In this document: one piece after another, positions 55,034-64,000 of the stretch
Layout: every line of letters starts with the position of its first letter
Position numbering within the stretch: the first letter of the stretch is position 1
DNA from: Diphasiastrum complanatum
Taxonomy: Eukaryota; Streptophyta; Lycopodiopsida; Lycopodiales; Lycopodiaceae
Assembly: GCA_029204225.1 (NCBI GenBank)
Contig: MU832136.1
Location: forward strand, 1-64,000
DNA: 64,000 bases
Direction: 5' to 3'
The notes under the pieces: model-generated
Database searches by the model: none
What the model saw: only the letters and a program-made list of their open reading frames with translations
Told to the model about the DNA's origin: nothing
Made by a program: the position numbers and the translations under genes

Positions 55034-56227
55034 GCTAAGCCAATTTTTCAATTTGCAGCATGTTTGATGGATGGTTAGCTTGCATTAGGCATCTTGTCAT
55101 TGCAAAAATATTGTTAGATCTGCATTTAGGGTTAGTTTTGGAGTGATTTTGCCTGATTTGAGTGGATTTGCTTGTTTTAAATCTAATTTGATTATGGAAC
55201 AGGGAAAGCTATTCAAATCACCAATCTTAAGATCCATTTGGATCTGAGATATTAGAAAAAACAACAAAAATCGGTCAAATCTGTTAGATTTTGGTCAAAA
55301 GAAGACAAAAATCGTCATCAGAGCTGATAACTTTCTGCCATCTTCCAAGAAACCTTTTCCAAGTTGCATACACCTTCGATTTTGATCACAGAACCTTTAG
55401 TTTGAAAGGTGAACGATCCTTCCCAGCAGATTTCCAGAAACATCAAGAAAACCATAAAAAAAACACCAAAAAAGCATCAAAACTCTAAAAATACAAAAAA
55501 AGAACCTTCGTCCGATTCACTGTGCATAGGTGTGATTTAGATCTATCTACTACCAGGCTGGCAAAGAATTATACCATATATAGAAGGCTTTCTCAGAGGA
55601 TCAGTTGTCATATTGTCATACTTTTGTCAAAAAAATCACTTTTCTGCAAAAATATCAGTATTACTCTTGATTCTTTGTCAAAACCTTCCCCGAGTTTCCA
55701 AAACATTCTATTTATAGTAAAAAACTATTTTTGAGTTCGACAAACATTCTTCCTATGTAGATCATAGAAAATCTTGATTTTTACCCTTGCCAAACTGCGG
55801 AAACTGTGTTTTGTTGTGTCAAAATCCTTTGTCTGATTTACCCTAGTTTTATTTATGTCAGATTTAGAATCTGAGAGTTCAACGAAGGTTATTTCTATAA
55901 AAATTGCCAGAAAAACCTGATCAAAGAGTTTTCTTCAAAATTAGCACTACTGAACCTTTGCCGAAATAATCTTCGCGTAGGGAACCTTTGCTAGTTCTAT
56001 TTTTAGATTATAATTTTCCATATCAAGTCTCTATCAAAATTTGGATCAAATCTGATATAGTCTGATTTGGATAAAAGTATCGATTGATTGAATTTTGAAA
56101 TCTTTTTCACGATATTGAAATCTGATTCTTGAAAAGTGGAATAGGTCTAGTAGATTTGATCTGAGATAGTTTTGATTGAAAAATATAGATCCAATCTCAT
56201 TGTTTGCTTGATTTGAATCTGTTAAGA
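55034..56227 (+). other. Gypsy leader
   Basis: No gene was recognised. It contains scattered AACCTTCGTCC/CCTTTGCC units related to those at 21.5-22.2 kb. Small frames here (about 55291-55734) lack motifs. Confidence 0.6.
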
Positions 56228-56281
56228 TGGCTGATCCTGGAGATGCTCCTCAAGAAGTCAATCCAATCATTGTTAGAAGAT
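56228..56281 (+). pseudogene. Gypsy gag start, interrupted by Copia
   Basis: ATG at 56228 reads MADPGDAPQEVNPIIVRR, then the Copia LTR starts. The AAGAT at 56277-56281 is the left target duplication. The frame resumes at 62306 as SPHLDLPKYNGL. Confidence 0.85.
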
Positions 56282-56917
56282 TGTGAAAGATTCAACTAGT
56301 TTCATCACATTTTGCAATATTTCCATATTTGGCATATTGAGGCCAAAACTTGTTTTAGACTTAGAGGTTGACTTTTCAAAGTTCATTAGTCTAAAATTCA
56401 TTTTTAAAGTGTGGGAAAGATAGAATGCGAGTTTGAGTAGATTCAATTTGAATAAGTTGGGTACATTGAATCTAGACGCAAAATTGGTAGGGTTAGCATT
56501 TTGGTGGGAAAGCCAAGTGGCCAAATAGGGTTTGGACCTGTTATAAAAGGATGTAACTCGTGGAGAGAGTCATCTTCTCTCTTCTCTATCTCATTTCATG
56601 CTTATACATGGTTCTCTTGAGTTCTACTATCCACTGGTGCACTATCTTGGTGATTGCTTGCAATTCTATGTGTAGAATGATCTATATTTGCTATTTTTGG
56701 ATCCACACGTGTGAAATATAGTAGCTTGCTGGTTTTGTACAGAAATCAACAGTACATAATCATTTCATTCAAGTTTGATCAAGTTCTACTAGTGTTTGCA
56801 TCTCAAATTGTGTGTAGATGCTGATTTTTCTACATTGGTGAAATTGGTAGTGTATTTCTCTTTCTAACCAAAGATCATTCAAGTAGATTGGATCTTAAGG
56901 ATCTGAAATCTTTCACA
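56282..56917 (+). repeat. 5' LTR of the RT-less Copia element
   Basis: This is 636 bp, with a TATAAAAG box at 56542 and a CCACACGTGTG box near 56703. It matches 61651-62300. Confidence 0.94.
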
Positions 56918-56929
56918 TGGTATCAGAGC
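56918..56929 (+). promoter_or_regulatory. Copia primer-binding site
   Basis: TGGTATCAGAGC directly follows the 5' LTR. Confidence 0.95.
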
Positions 56930-57517
56930 TTGTGTTTTAGGTTATGAAGGAGGAAATCAGATCTATCAATGATTTGGTGAAGATATCAAGTCTAGAGCAT
57001 GCTAGAGAGGATTCTACACCAAAATCGGATTTTTTACTTTTGTAGATTGGATCTTTTGTAGATCAAAATACTAAATAGGTCAATATACTTGTTCAATTCC
57101 ATTTTTTGAATTCACATGCTGGATTTGGCCGATTTTTGGATCATTGGTTCAGCCTAAGTGGTGGCTTATAGATTGCATATCAAATTTTCAGCATTTGAAT
57201 GTAGATTTGGAATAGTCAATTTTTTGTGATTTTGTCAAAACCCTAATTTTGATTGGATCTCTAGATAGTGAGGTTGCTGGACTTCATTTGAGTGTGTTTC
57301 AATCTTATGAAGTGGCAAAAGTCATTAGATTGAGGATAGATCATAGGTTGATCAAGATTTCATGATTCTATGTGTTGATTTGCTTGGATAAGTGCTAGAA
57401 GAGAATTTCTGAGATAGTTTCAAATCTTGGTGATTTCTTTTGAAAGCATTTGTTGTTGCTCAAAGGAGTGCTTTGTGCATTGAAACAGGTTGAAAGAGAA
57501 GATCAGGTCATTGCTAC
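56930..57517 (+). other. Leader of the RT-less Copia element
   Basis: About 590 bp, without a gene. Confidence 0.7.
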
Positions 57518-60106
57518 ATGGCAACCTCAATTGGAGTCATGTTGGAAGCCAATGATAGGCTTACCTCAAGTAACTATTCATTATGGAAAGTGAGGATGGA
57601 CTCACTTCTTGAGATGAATGATGTTTTGGATATTTTTGTAGGTTTGGAGGAGAGACCAGCAACACAACAAGATCAATTGAGGTATGACAAGTGGGCCAAT
57701 AAGGCTCTACACATGATAAAGATGAATGTTACCAATGAACTTCTCAAGGAAGTTGGTAAGTGCACATCATCTTTGGAAGCTTGGAATTCATTGAAGAAGC
57801 TTTATGAATCCAAGTCTACTTCTAGAGGGTTGACTCTAAGAAGGGAAATCTTTTCTTGTTTGCAAAAGAATGAAGAAAGTCCAAGTACTTTTGTTTTGAG
57901 AATGAAAGCATTGAATGATGAGTTAGCTTGCATAGATGAAAGCATTAAGGAAGGAGAGCTTATTCAAGTGATTCTTAATGGCTTGTTGGATGCTCATGCT
58001 AGCATTGTTCAAAGTATTGCTATTCAAAAGACTTTGCCAAGTTTCATGGATCTTCAAGAGATCTTGATCAATGAGGAATATAGGCTTCAAGCAAGAGGTG
58101 GATCTACATCGACACTTCAAGATGATGCTATGTTCACAAAGGGCAAATTTAAGGGAAAAACCAAAAGCAAGTGGTCTAAAGGGCAAGATCAAGTGAATGC
58201 TTTTTCAAGTGGCAAAAAGAAGGATAGATCAAAGCTCAAGTGCTTATATTGTGGCATCAAAGGACACTTTGCAAGTGAGTGCTACAAGAAGAAGAGAGAT
58301 CAAGGAGACAAGCAAGATAATCTTACTCTTGATGAGGATGGTTTGGATGTGCAAGATGCAAATGATGATGCTTTTGTGATGTCTTCATGTATGCTTGCTA
58401 ATGATGGAGATCTAGATCCTTGGTGGATTGATAGTGGAGCAAGTTCACACATGACCTTTCACAAAGAGTACTTCACTTGTTTGTTGGCATATGGAGATGA
58501 CAAGAGGGTAATCTACATGGCCAATGATGGTGAGTGTGCAATCAAAGGGATTGGCACAATTCTTATTTCTCTCTCTACAAATAGGAATGTTCATTTGGAG
58601 GATGTCTTGTCTATTCCATCTATTACCAAGAATTTGCTTAGTGTGAGTCAAACGCTAAGTAAGGGCCTCAAGGCGGAGTTTGATGGAGATGCTTGTTTGA
58701 TCAAAAGGAGGGATGTCTTGATTGGAAAAGGTAAAAGGCAAGGGAAGTTGTTCAAACTTGATGCTTGTGTTATTGCTAACCAAGTTGGATGTGTTGCAAG
58801 GGAGCAAATTTCTATTCAAGAGGTTTGGCACAAAAGGGTGAGACACCTCAACTTCAAGTCATTGGAGGTAATGGCAAGGAAGAAGGTTGTGATTGGTCTT
58901 CCAAGTTCCTTAAGGAATGACAAGCATGTTTGTGAGTCTTGTGCTTTGTCTAAGTCACATAGACTACCTTATACTAGATCTATTTCTAGATCTACAAAGC
59001 CTTTTCAACTTGTACATTCGGATATTCATGGATTTACTACAATCAGCAATAGTGGAGCTAAGATGTATGTAACATTCATTGATGATTTTAGTAGATTTTG
59101 TTGGATCTATCTACTAAAGAGCAAGGATGAAGTGTATGATGTCTTTGTCAAGTTCAAGAATGCAAGGGAGAACCAATTCTCCACAAACATCAAGTGCTTG
59201 AGAGGTGACAATGGTGGTGAGTACATATCTAACAAGTTCAAGGCCTTTTGTGATGAGCATGGGATCAAGAGGGAGTATACAACGTCAAGGACCCCACAAC
59301 AGAATGGAGTGGCTGAAAGGAAGAATAGAACTTTATGTGAAAGTGCTAAAGCTATGAGGTTAAGTGCTAATCTTGACAAACCATTTTGGGATCAAGCTTT
59401 GTTGTGTGCCAATTTCTTGTGCAATAGGTGGCCGAGTGCTATTTTGGATGGAAGGACACCTTTTGAGATGCTATTCAAGAGGAGGCCGAGTGTCAACTTT
59501 ATAAGAACCTTTGGATGCACATGCTATGTCAACATTACTCTTGATGATAGGACCAAGGAGGATCCATCTTTAAGAAGAGGTATTTTTGTTGGATACAGTG
59601 AGGTGAGTAAAGCCTACAAGGTTTACATTCCTTCTACTAACAAAGTGATTGTTGGTAGAGATGTCATTTTTTATGAGGGAAACATTCCAAAGGTGTCTTC
59701 AAGCATGATTGATGGTAAAGTAGATGGTTCTAACATTCTTGATGTTGATGAGAAGGATCCTACTTTGGATGGTGGTGATGATGGACCTTCATCAAGTCAA
59801 AAGCCAAGGAGAACATCAAGAGAAAGACAAGTACCTTCAAGGCTCACATATGATCAAAAGGGTAAGCAAGTAGTTTCTGGAAATTATGCTGCTTTCCTAA
59901 CCTCTTTGGATGAGCCTACAAGTGTAGATCAAGCAAGGAAAGAAGAGGAGTGGATCCAACCAATGGATCTTGAGTATCGGTCTCTTATGAAGAGTGGAAC
60001 ATCTTTTGGAGGATCTTCTTGTGTACATGAAGCTATGCAAGTGGATGGATGTTATCTTGCTATAAAATCAAGTAATGGATCTGGAAAAAAAAATGTTTTT
60101 CAATGA
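57518..60106 (+). CDS. Copia Gag-protease-integrase polyprotein lacking RT
   Basis: This is an 862-codon open frame. Gag begins near SSNYSLWKVRMDSLLE. The knuckle CLYCGIKGHFASEC is near residue 243 and the protease site DSGASSHM near 306. GAG-pre-integrase reads VWHKRVRHLNFKSL, with VRH replacing the usual LGH. Integrase keeps D, D, E in HSDIHG, RGDNGGEY and QQNGVAERKNRT. The pre-RT region (EPTSVDQARKEEEWIQPMD) is present. The frame then departs into unrelated residues (about 825-862) where RT should begin. Closest to the polyprotein at 28449. The integrity of Gag, protease and integrase suggests they were recently functional. Confidence 0.92.
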   Translation: MATSIGVMLEANDRLTSSNYSLWKVRMDSLLEMNDVLDIFVGLEERPATQQDQLRYDKWANKALHMIKMNVTNELLKEVGKCTSSLEAWNSLKKLYESKSTSRGLTLRREIFSCLQKNEESPSTFVLRMKALNDELACIDESIKEGELIQVILNGLLDAHASIVQSIAIQKTLPSFMDLQEILINEEYRLQARGGSTSTLQDDAMFTKGKFKGKTKSKWSKGQDQVNAFSSGKKKDRSKLKCLYCGIKGHFASECYKKKRDQGDKQDNLTLDEDGLDVQDANDDAFVMSSCMLANDGDLDPWWIDSGASSHMTFHKEYFTCLLAYGDDKRVIYMANDGECAIKGIGTILISLSTNRNVHLEDVLSIPSITKNLLSVSQTLSKGLKAEFDGDACLIKRRDVLIGKGKRQGKLFKLDACVIANQVGCVAREQISIQEVWHKRVRHLNFKSLEVMARKKVVIGLPSSLRNDKHVCESCALSKSHRLPYTRSISRSTKPFQLVHSDIHGFTTISNSGAKMYVTFIDDFSRFCWIYLLKSKDEVYDVFVKFKNARENQFSTNIKCLRGDNGGEYISNKFKAFCDEHGIKREYTTSRTPQQNGVAERKNRTLCESAKAMRLSANLDKPFWDQALLCANFLCNRWPSAILDGRTPFEMLFKRRPSVNFIRTFGCTCYVNITLDDRTKEDPSLRRGIFVGYSEVSKAYKVYIPSTNKVIVGRDVIFYEGNIPKVSSSMIDGKVDGSNILDVDEKDPTLDGGDDGPSSSQKPRRTSRERQVPSRLTYDQKGKQVVSGNYAAFLTSLDEPTSVDQARKEEEWIQPMDLEYRSLMKSGTSFGGSSCVHEAMQVDGCYLAIKSSNGSGKKNVFQ

Positions 60107-61016
60107 CTTTGATGGTCAAGTTGAAAATCAAGAGGTTGATCTCAAAGCGCTTCAACTAGTCAAAAGGGAAGTTGGCAATTTGGAGCTAGTCAAGAGCATC
60201 AAAGGGGAGGTAATTGACAAAGGTGTTATGGATCTGTTTTTGCAGCATATTGAAGACTCAAGTAAGGTCAAAGGAGCAACAAGGAAGTGTTGTTCAAGTT
60301 TACTTTACTTGTTCTATCTCATGTTTGAGCAATTTCATGTGGATGTGTGCAAATTGTCAAGATATGGTAAAACTAGTTACATTGGTGAGCATTGTTTTGA
60401 TGTTGGATTTTTACTAGCATTCTTGGCTGATTTTGCTCATGGAAATGAAGCTATTGGAGGTTCATTATGTCACTCATCCATGGCTAAGTTCTCAAGTGTT
60501 GAGCTACTTGGTGCCAATACTTGGAGATTGTCAATTTTTGGTGAATTCATGGTCATTTTCTCGTGTCAAGTAGATCTTGAAGATGGACTAGTGCAAACTA
60601 CTTGGTTTATGGAGTCATGTGGTGCTGGATTTGCATCATTAATGTACTCACCTACTCATGGATTTCCAAGGTTTGATGGTTTCTTGTGGCAAGATGAAGA
60701 TGGAGGCTCATTCATGGAGTATCATGGTGGATACAAGGCAACAAAGGACAAAGGAGGAGGAGACATGCAAGAAAAAGTTGATCACTCACATTTATTGTTT
60801 GTTTGCTGTGATTTTCTAGAGAGTTCAGAGTTGGAAGCATGGTGGAATCATCTCACTTACATTCTATTTGATTCTTCGTGTTCTAGTCACATTTTTACAT
60901 GTAAAATTGATGTAAGAAATAGTGAAGCATCCCAAGTGGACACTATTCTCTATATCAATTATGGTTGTTTCTATTTTGAGCATTACATGATCATTGAAAG
61001 GAGATCTATTCTTTGA
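60075..61016 (+). CDS. ORF of unknown origin in the RT position
   Basis: This is a 313-codon frame overlapping the polyprotein end by 32 bp in another frame. Features: charged start (VKREVGNLELVKSIKGEVID), then LYLFYLMFEQFHVDVCKL, SIFGEFMVIFSCQVDLEDGL, ESCGAGFASLMYSPTHGFPR, and SEASQVDTILYINYGC near the end. It is rich in Cys, Phe and Gly, with several hydrophobic stretches. No RT motif (FLNG, YGLKQ, YVDD) is found, and I know no matching family. The copy at 49434-50178 shows that it is a repeated module of this element family and not a one-off insertion. The phrase SEASxVDT also occurs in the 459-codon ORF at 45425-46804. Confidence 0.7.
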   Translation: MDLEKKMFFNDFDGQVENQEVDLKALQLVKREVGNLELVKSIKGEVIDKGVMDLFLQHIEDSSKVKGATRKCCSSLLYLFYLMFEQFHVDVCKLSRYGKTSYIGEHCFDVGFLLAFLADFAHGNEAIGGSLCHSSMAKFSSVELLGANTWRLSIFGEFMVIFSCQVDLEDGLVQTTWFMESCGAGFASLMYSPTHGFPRFDGFLWQDEDGGSFMEYHGGYKATKDKGGGDMQEKVDHSHLLFVCCDFLESSELEAWWNHLTYILFDSSCSSHIFTCKIDVRNSEASQVDTILYINYGCFYFEHYMIIERRSIL

Positions 61017-61069
61017 AAGAAGATCATTTTTATGATGGATCAAAGTTCTATTGGCAAAAAGTATGCTAG

Positions 61070-61655
61070 GAGCATTGGAAGCTAGGAAAGCGAGTTTTGA
61101 GGGACATCATTTGAACTCGAGATTTTGGCATATTGTATGAGGGATCATCACCTAATATTTTTGGATTTTTATATTCGGACTATGCTGGAGATATAATGGA
61201 TAGGAAATCCATTAGTTCTTATTGTATTCATAGGTGATGGAGCTATATCATGGATGTCAAAGAAACAAGCCACTATCTCATTGTCATCTAGTGAGGCCGA
61301 GTACAAAGCTCTTACACATTGCACAAAGGAGATGGTATGGATCAAAAGGATGATCAAGGACCTTCACTTGCTGGATTTTTCAGAGAGCCCAATCATCTTT
61401 TGTGACAATCAATCAGCCCAAAGAATGGCATCCAATCCTATCTTTCATGCTAGGAGCAAGCATATTGAGATACAATATCATTTTGTGAGGGAGCGAGTCA
61501 TTGCAAAGGAGGTGGAGCTTCAACATGTGTCTTCAAGGGAATGTGTAGCTGATATCTTCACCAAAGCATTGGGAAAAGACTTGTTCATAAAGCATAGGAC
61601 TTCACTTGGAGTATTATCAAAGTCTATGCTAAAACTAGTTGAAGAGGGAGTGTGA
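61070..61655 (+). pseudogene. Copia RNase H, 5' part decayed
   Basis: About 61080-61235 is a degraded RNase H start (KLGKRVL, DFGILYEGSSPN, SDYAGDIMDRKS) with stops. 61254-61655 is open and well conserved: SKKQATISLSSSEAEYKAL, CDNQSAQRMASNP, HARSKHIEIQYHFVRERVI and VADIFTKALGKDLF. It ends VEEGV with TGA at the LTR start, as in the young Copia element. Confidence 0.9.
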
Positions 61656-62300
61656 AAGATTCAACTAGTTTCATCACATTTTGCAATATTTCCATATTTG
61701 GCATATTGAGGCCAAAACTTTTTTTAGACTTAGAGGTTGACTTTTCAAAGTTCATTAGTCTAAATTTCATTTGAATAAACACTTTTTGAAAGTGTGGGAA
61801 AGATAGAATGCGAGTTTGAGTAGATTCAATTTGAATAAGTTGGGTACATTGAATCTAGACCCAAAATTGGTAGGGTTAGCATTTTGGTGGGAAAGCCAAG
61901 TGGCCAAATAGGGTTTGGACCTGCTATAAAAGGATGTAACTCATGGAGAGAGTCATCTTCTCTCTTCTCTATCTCATTTCATGCTTATACATGGTTCTCT
62001 TGGGTTCTACTATCCATTGGTGCACTATCTTGGTGATTGCTTGCAATTCTATGTGTAGAATGATCTATATTTGTTATTTTTGGATCCACACGTGTGAAAT
62101 ACAGTAGCTTGATGGTTTTGTACGGACAACAACAGTACATAATCATTTCATTCAAGTTTGATCAGGTTCTATTAGTGTTTGCATCTCAAATTGTGTGTGA
62201 ATGATGATTTTTCTACATTGGTGAAATTGGTAGTGTATTTCTCTTTCTAACCAAAGATCATTCAAGTAGATTGGATCTTAAGGATCTGAAATCTTTCACA
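61651..62300 (+). repeat. 3' LTR of the RT-less Copia element
   Basis: This is 650 bp. It differs from the 5' copy mainly by an insertion of about 14 bp (around 61770-61790) and a few substitutions. It is followed by AAGAT (62301-62305). Confidence 0.94.
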
Positions 62301-62305
62301 AAGAT

Positions 62306-63680
62306 CACCCCATTTGGATCTACCAAAATACAATGGATTAACAGATCTAGTTAGATTTTCTCAGATCTATGCTGAATCTTGTGAAGTCTATGGCGAAATT
62401 TTTCCCCAAGATAAACTTAAACTTTTTCCTATGGCCTTAACAGACGTAGCACAAGATTGGTATTATAATAAAGATAAAACTGAGTGTGCATATTGGGAGA
62501 TTGTTAAAAGATCCCTTATCACACGGTTCAGACCTCGGAAATTTATGGAAGACCCTTTCCTACTTTTAAAATGGGAAAATGAGAAAATGAAAAATGGTTC
62601 GAGATTACATTGAACGGGTGAAACACCTCAGATTTGAGTGTGAACCTGAGCTGATTAACAAAAATGCCATAATTATGTGGTTTTTGTCAAGTAAAATCTA
62701 AATAGATCAAACGTGAGCTGAAACGCCATAATGAGTATGCACTCTTGCAAAATGCTATGGATGATGCAATTCGAGAGGAAGATGAAGATTCAGACGATGA
62801 GCCGAATATCAGTATGTTGCCTTATACAGCAAGGCAGACCACTACAACATCCACCACTATTGCATCAACAAATGTCAACGCTACTATAGAAATGATGCTC
62901 AATGAGTTCAAGAAACTCGGAAAGAGCCAGTAGAAACAGATGGAAAAGTTGCAGTCACAATTTGATGAGAAGATCAAAGCATTGGAAGATTTCCATGGAA
63001 AAGCGAACAAGGAACCTGAGAAATTTGCAAAGACTTTTCTTACTAGGGAAAATGTCTGGTGTTCTATTTGTACAGGAAATCACAAAGTGAATGAGTGTCC
63101 TCAATTGAAAATAAGAATGGAAATCAGTGTATGTCATTTGTGTAATTTTTTTGATCATGAGACTGCTTTTTGTAACTTTAATCCTCGGATAATTCAGCAA
63201 CGGTATGCCCAATGGGGTATTGAGACCTACAGTATGGAGGAAATCCAGCAGCTAGACCTCAACAATCTGCTCTTAGCCTACTCGTAACGTTTAGCCTTAT
63301 CTGCCCCACCAAAGCACTTCGTTCCTCTTGCTAATTTGATGGAACCAGAATCGTACAGAAGTGCTGAGCAATGGAACTATGGTAATGATCAAGAAGGTGG
63401 ATCTTCAGAAGAGTATGCTATTTATGTTGTCGCGCAACAACAAGCATCTTGAAATTGGACCAGAGCACCACTTGGATGCTTTTCATGTGGAGAAAATCAC
63501 TGAGTTGCAGAATGTCCAAATAAACAAAAAATTGTACCATTATGTCATGACTGTGGTAATGGGCATTGCTATAAAGACTGTCCAGCAAGACCAAAGCCAC
63601 CACCAACTACAGCTCCTGTAAATTTGATAACAATCAAGCAAAGACCAGGAGCCCAGAATAAACAAGTGTACCCTTGATGG
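62306..63680 (+). pseudogene. Gypsy gag (resumed), with zinc knuckles, frameshifted
   Basis: 62314-62613 encodes the Gag core: LDLPKYNGLTDLVRFSQIYA, FPQDKLKLFPMALTDVAQDW, KRSLITRFRPRKFMED. After a frameshift comes YIERVKHLRFECEPELINKN. Another shift leads to 62745-63287, with coiled-coil-like KQMEKLQSQFDEKIKAL and the knuckles CSICTGNHKVNEC and CHLCNFFDHETAFC. A later frame holds CFSCGENH-x-VAEC (with a stop) and CHDCGNGHCYKDC near 63475-63580. Four knuckle-like clusters in a row are notable. At least three frameshifts or stops make it inactive. Confidence 0.82.
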
Positions 63681-64000
63681 TGGTCACCAGAGCACAAAAG
63701 CAGAAAGAACCAGTAACGCATCTAGTACCTGCTGATTCTATACCATTAACTGATATACCAACAGCATCTGGAGTCTATCCAAATCTTCATGTAGAAAAAA
63801 GAAGATATTAGGATATGAGGCAGTCGGATTAAACATCTGCAAGAAGAAGAAGAGCTTGAAGTTGCTAAAGCAACAGTCAAAGTTCATTCTTCACCATTGC
63901 AGCCACCAAGAAATTCACGTACAGATAGGGATGATCAGTTGCATCATCATGAGAAACCCTTCAAGATGACTGAACCGGAAGTGCCGCAAATAGAACTGCT
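63681..64000 (+). other. Gypsy sequence after gag, window end
   Basis: This is probably the Gag-protease linker (VTRAQKQKEPVTHLVPADS). No catalytic motif is reached before the window ends. Confidence 0.45.

Larger units (their letters stand above)
56282..62300 (+). mobile_element. Complete Ty1/Copia element with RT replaced by an unknown ORF
   Basis: The LTRs are 56282-56917 and 61651-62300, with TGTGAAAGATTC...TCTTTCACA termini and a perfect AAGAT target duplication (56277-56281 and 62301-62305). It has a canonical primer site and a purine tract (GAAGAGGGAG) before the 3' LTR. Gag, protease and integrase are intact in one frame. RT is missing and a 300-codon foreign ORF lies in its place, followed by partly decayed RNase H. 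It must therefore rely on RT from another element. The LTRs are very similar apart from a 14-bp indel, so it moved fairly recently in this form. Confidence 0.93.
54289..64000 (+). mobile_element. Ty3/Gypsy element, plus strand, running off the window
   Basis: It has a 723-bp LTR (54289-55011), a primer site, a leader of about 1.2 kb, and gag split by a Copia insertion (56282-62300, with AAGAT duplicated). Gag resumes at 62306 and continues toward pol at the window end. Several frameshifts in gag show it is not intact. Confidence 0.88.

Noticed and set aside
60075-61016. Diverged reverse transcriptase
   Set aside because: None of the RT landmarks (AFLNG, YGLKQAP, YVDD) could be found in any frame across the stretch.

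Overview
The window looks like nuclear DNA from a land plant with a large, repeat-rich genome. It is AT-rich and has no operons. It is packed with Ty1/Copia LTR retrotransposons, whose primer-binding sites read TGGTATCAGAGC (initiator tRNA-Met type). It also carries Ty3/Gypsy elements whose primer-binding sites are of the TGGCGCCGTTGCCGGGGA type seen in plant Tat/Athila-like lineages. No intact ordinary host gene, tRNA, rRNA or CRISPR array was recognised. The species cannot be named from the sequence.

Layout. 396-5497 is a minus-strand Copia element with both LTRs and an internal deletion that removed most of RT and RNase H. 5.5-7 kb is repeat-derived sequence with GATACG/CGTATC palindromes and a run of 24 C. 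7.1-9.4 kb is a decayed minus-strand Gypsy gag-protease remnant. 9.45-12.8 kb is a 5'-truncated plus-strand Copia pol with its 3' LTR. 13.1-15.9 kb holds Copia LTR and RT fragments. 16.2-20.9 kb holds non-LTR, gene-like but broken coding sequence, including a pseudogene with clear histone H3 / CENH3-like similarity (20.35-20.91 kb). 20.9-22.8 kb is the 5' end of a Gypsy element and 22.9-25.9 kb the 5' half of a Copia element. A second H3-like copy begins at 26056, is split by a 7.2 kb nested insertion, and resumes at 33.3 kb. There it runs into a long tail and then a Ulp1/C48-protease-like relic. The nested insertion contains a very young Copia element (26622-33051; LTRs differ at one visible base; CTTTG target duplication). 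36.8-43.3 kb is unusual. It has two unrecognised ORF clusters, a CCTTAGCC/TTGGCC minisatellite, a family of self-complementary CCTCCCGCCGCGGCGGGAGG repeats, GACCGCAGAGG arrays, a duplicated 320-bp block and a 32-bp-stem hairpin. 44471-49235 is a complete non-autonomous LTR element (CTCAG target duplication) that sits inside one of those arrays and encodes a single 459-residue zinc-knuckle ORF. 49.4-54.3 kb is a mosaic of Copia and inverted Gypsy fragments. From 54289 to the window end runs a plus-strand Gypsy element whose gag is split by a complete Copia element (56282-62300; AAGAT target duplication). In that Copia the RT region is replaced by an unrecognised ORF, and a second copy of the same ORF lies at 49.5-50.2 kb.

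Most promising observations: (1) two independently decayed copies of an H3/CENH3-like histone-fold gene with a long C-terminal tail, one followed by a Ulp1-like protease relic, sharing leader sequence with a divergent neighbouring gene; (2) two non-autonomous Copia-type families, one with an ORF of unknown origin in place of RT and one with a lone zinc-knuckle ORF; (3) the palindromic CCTCCCGCC repeat system.
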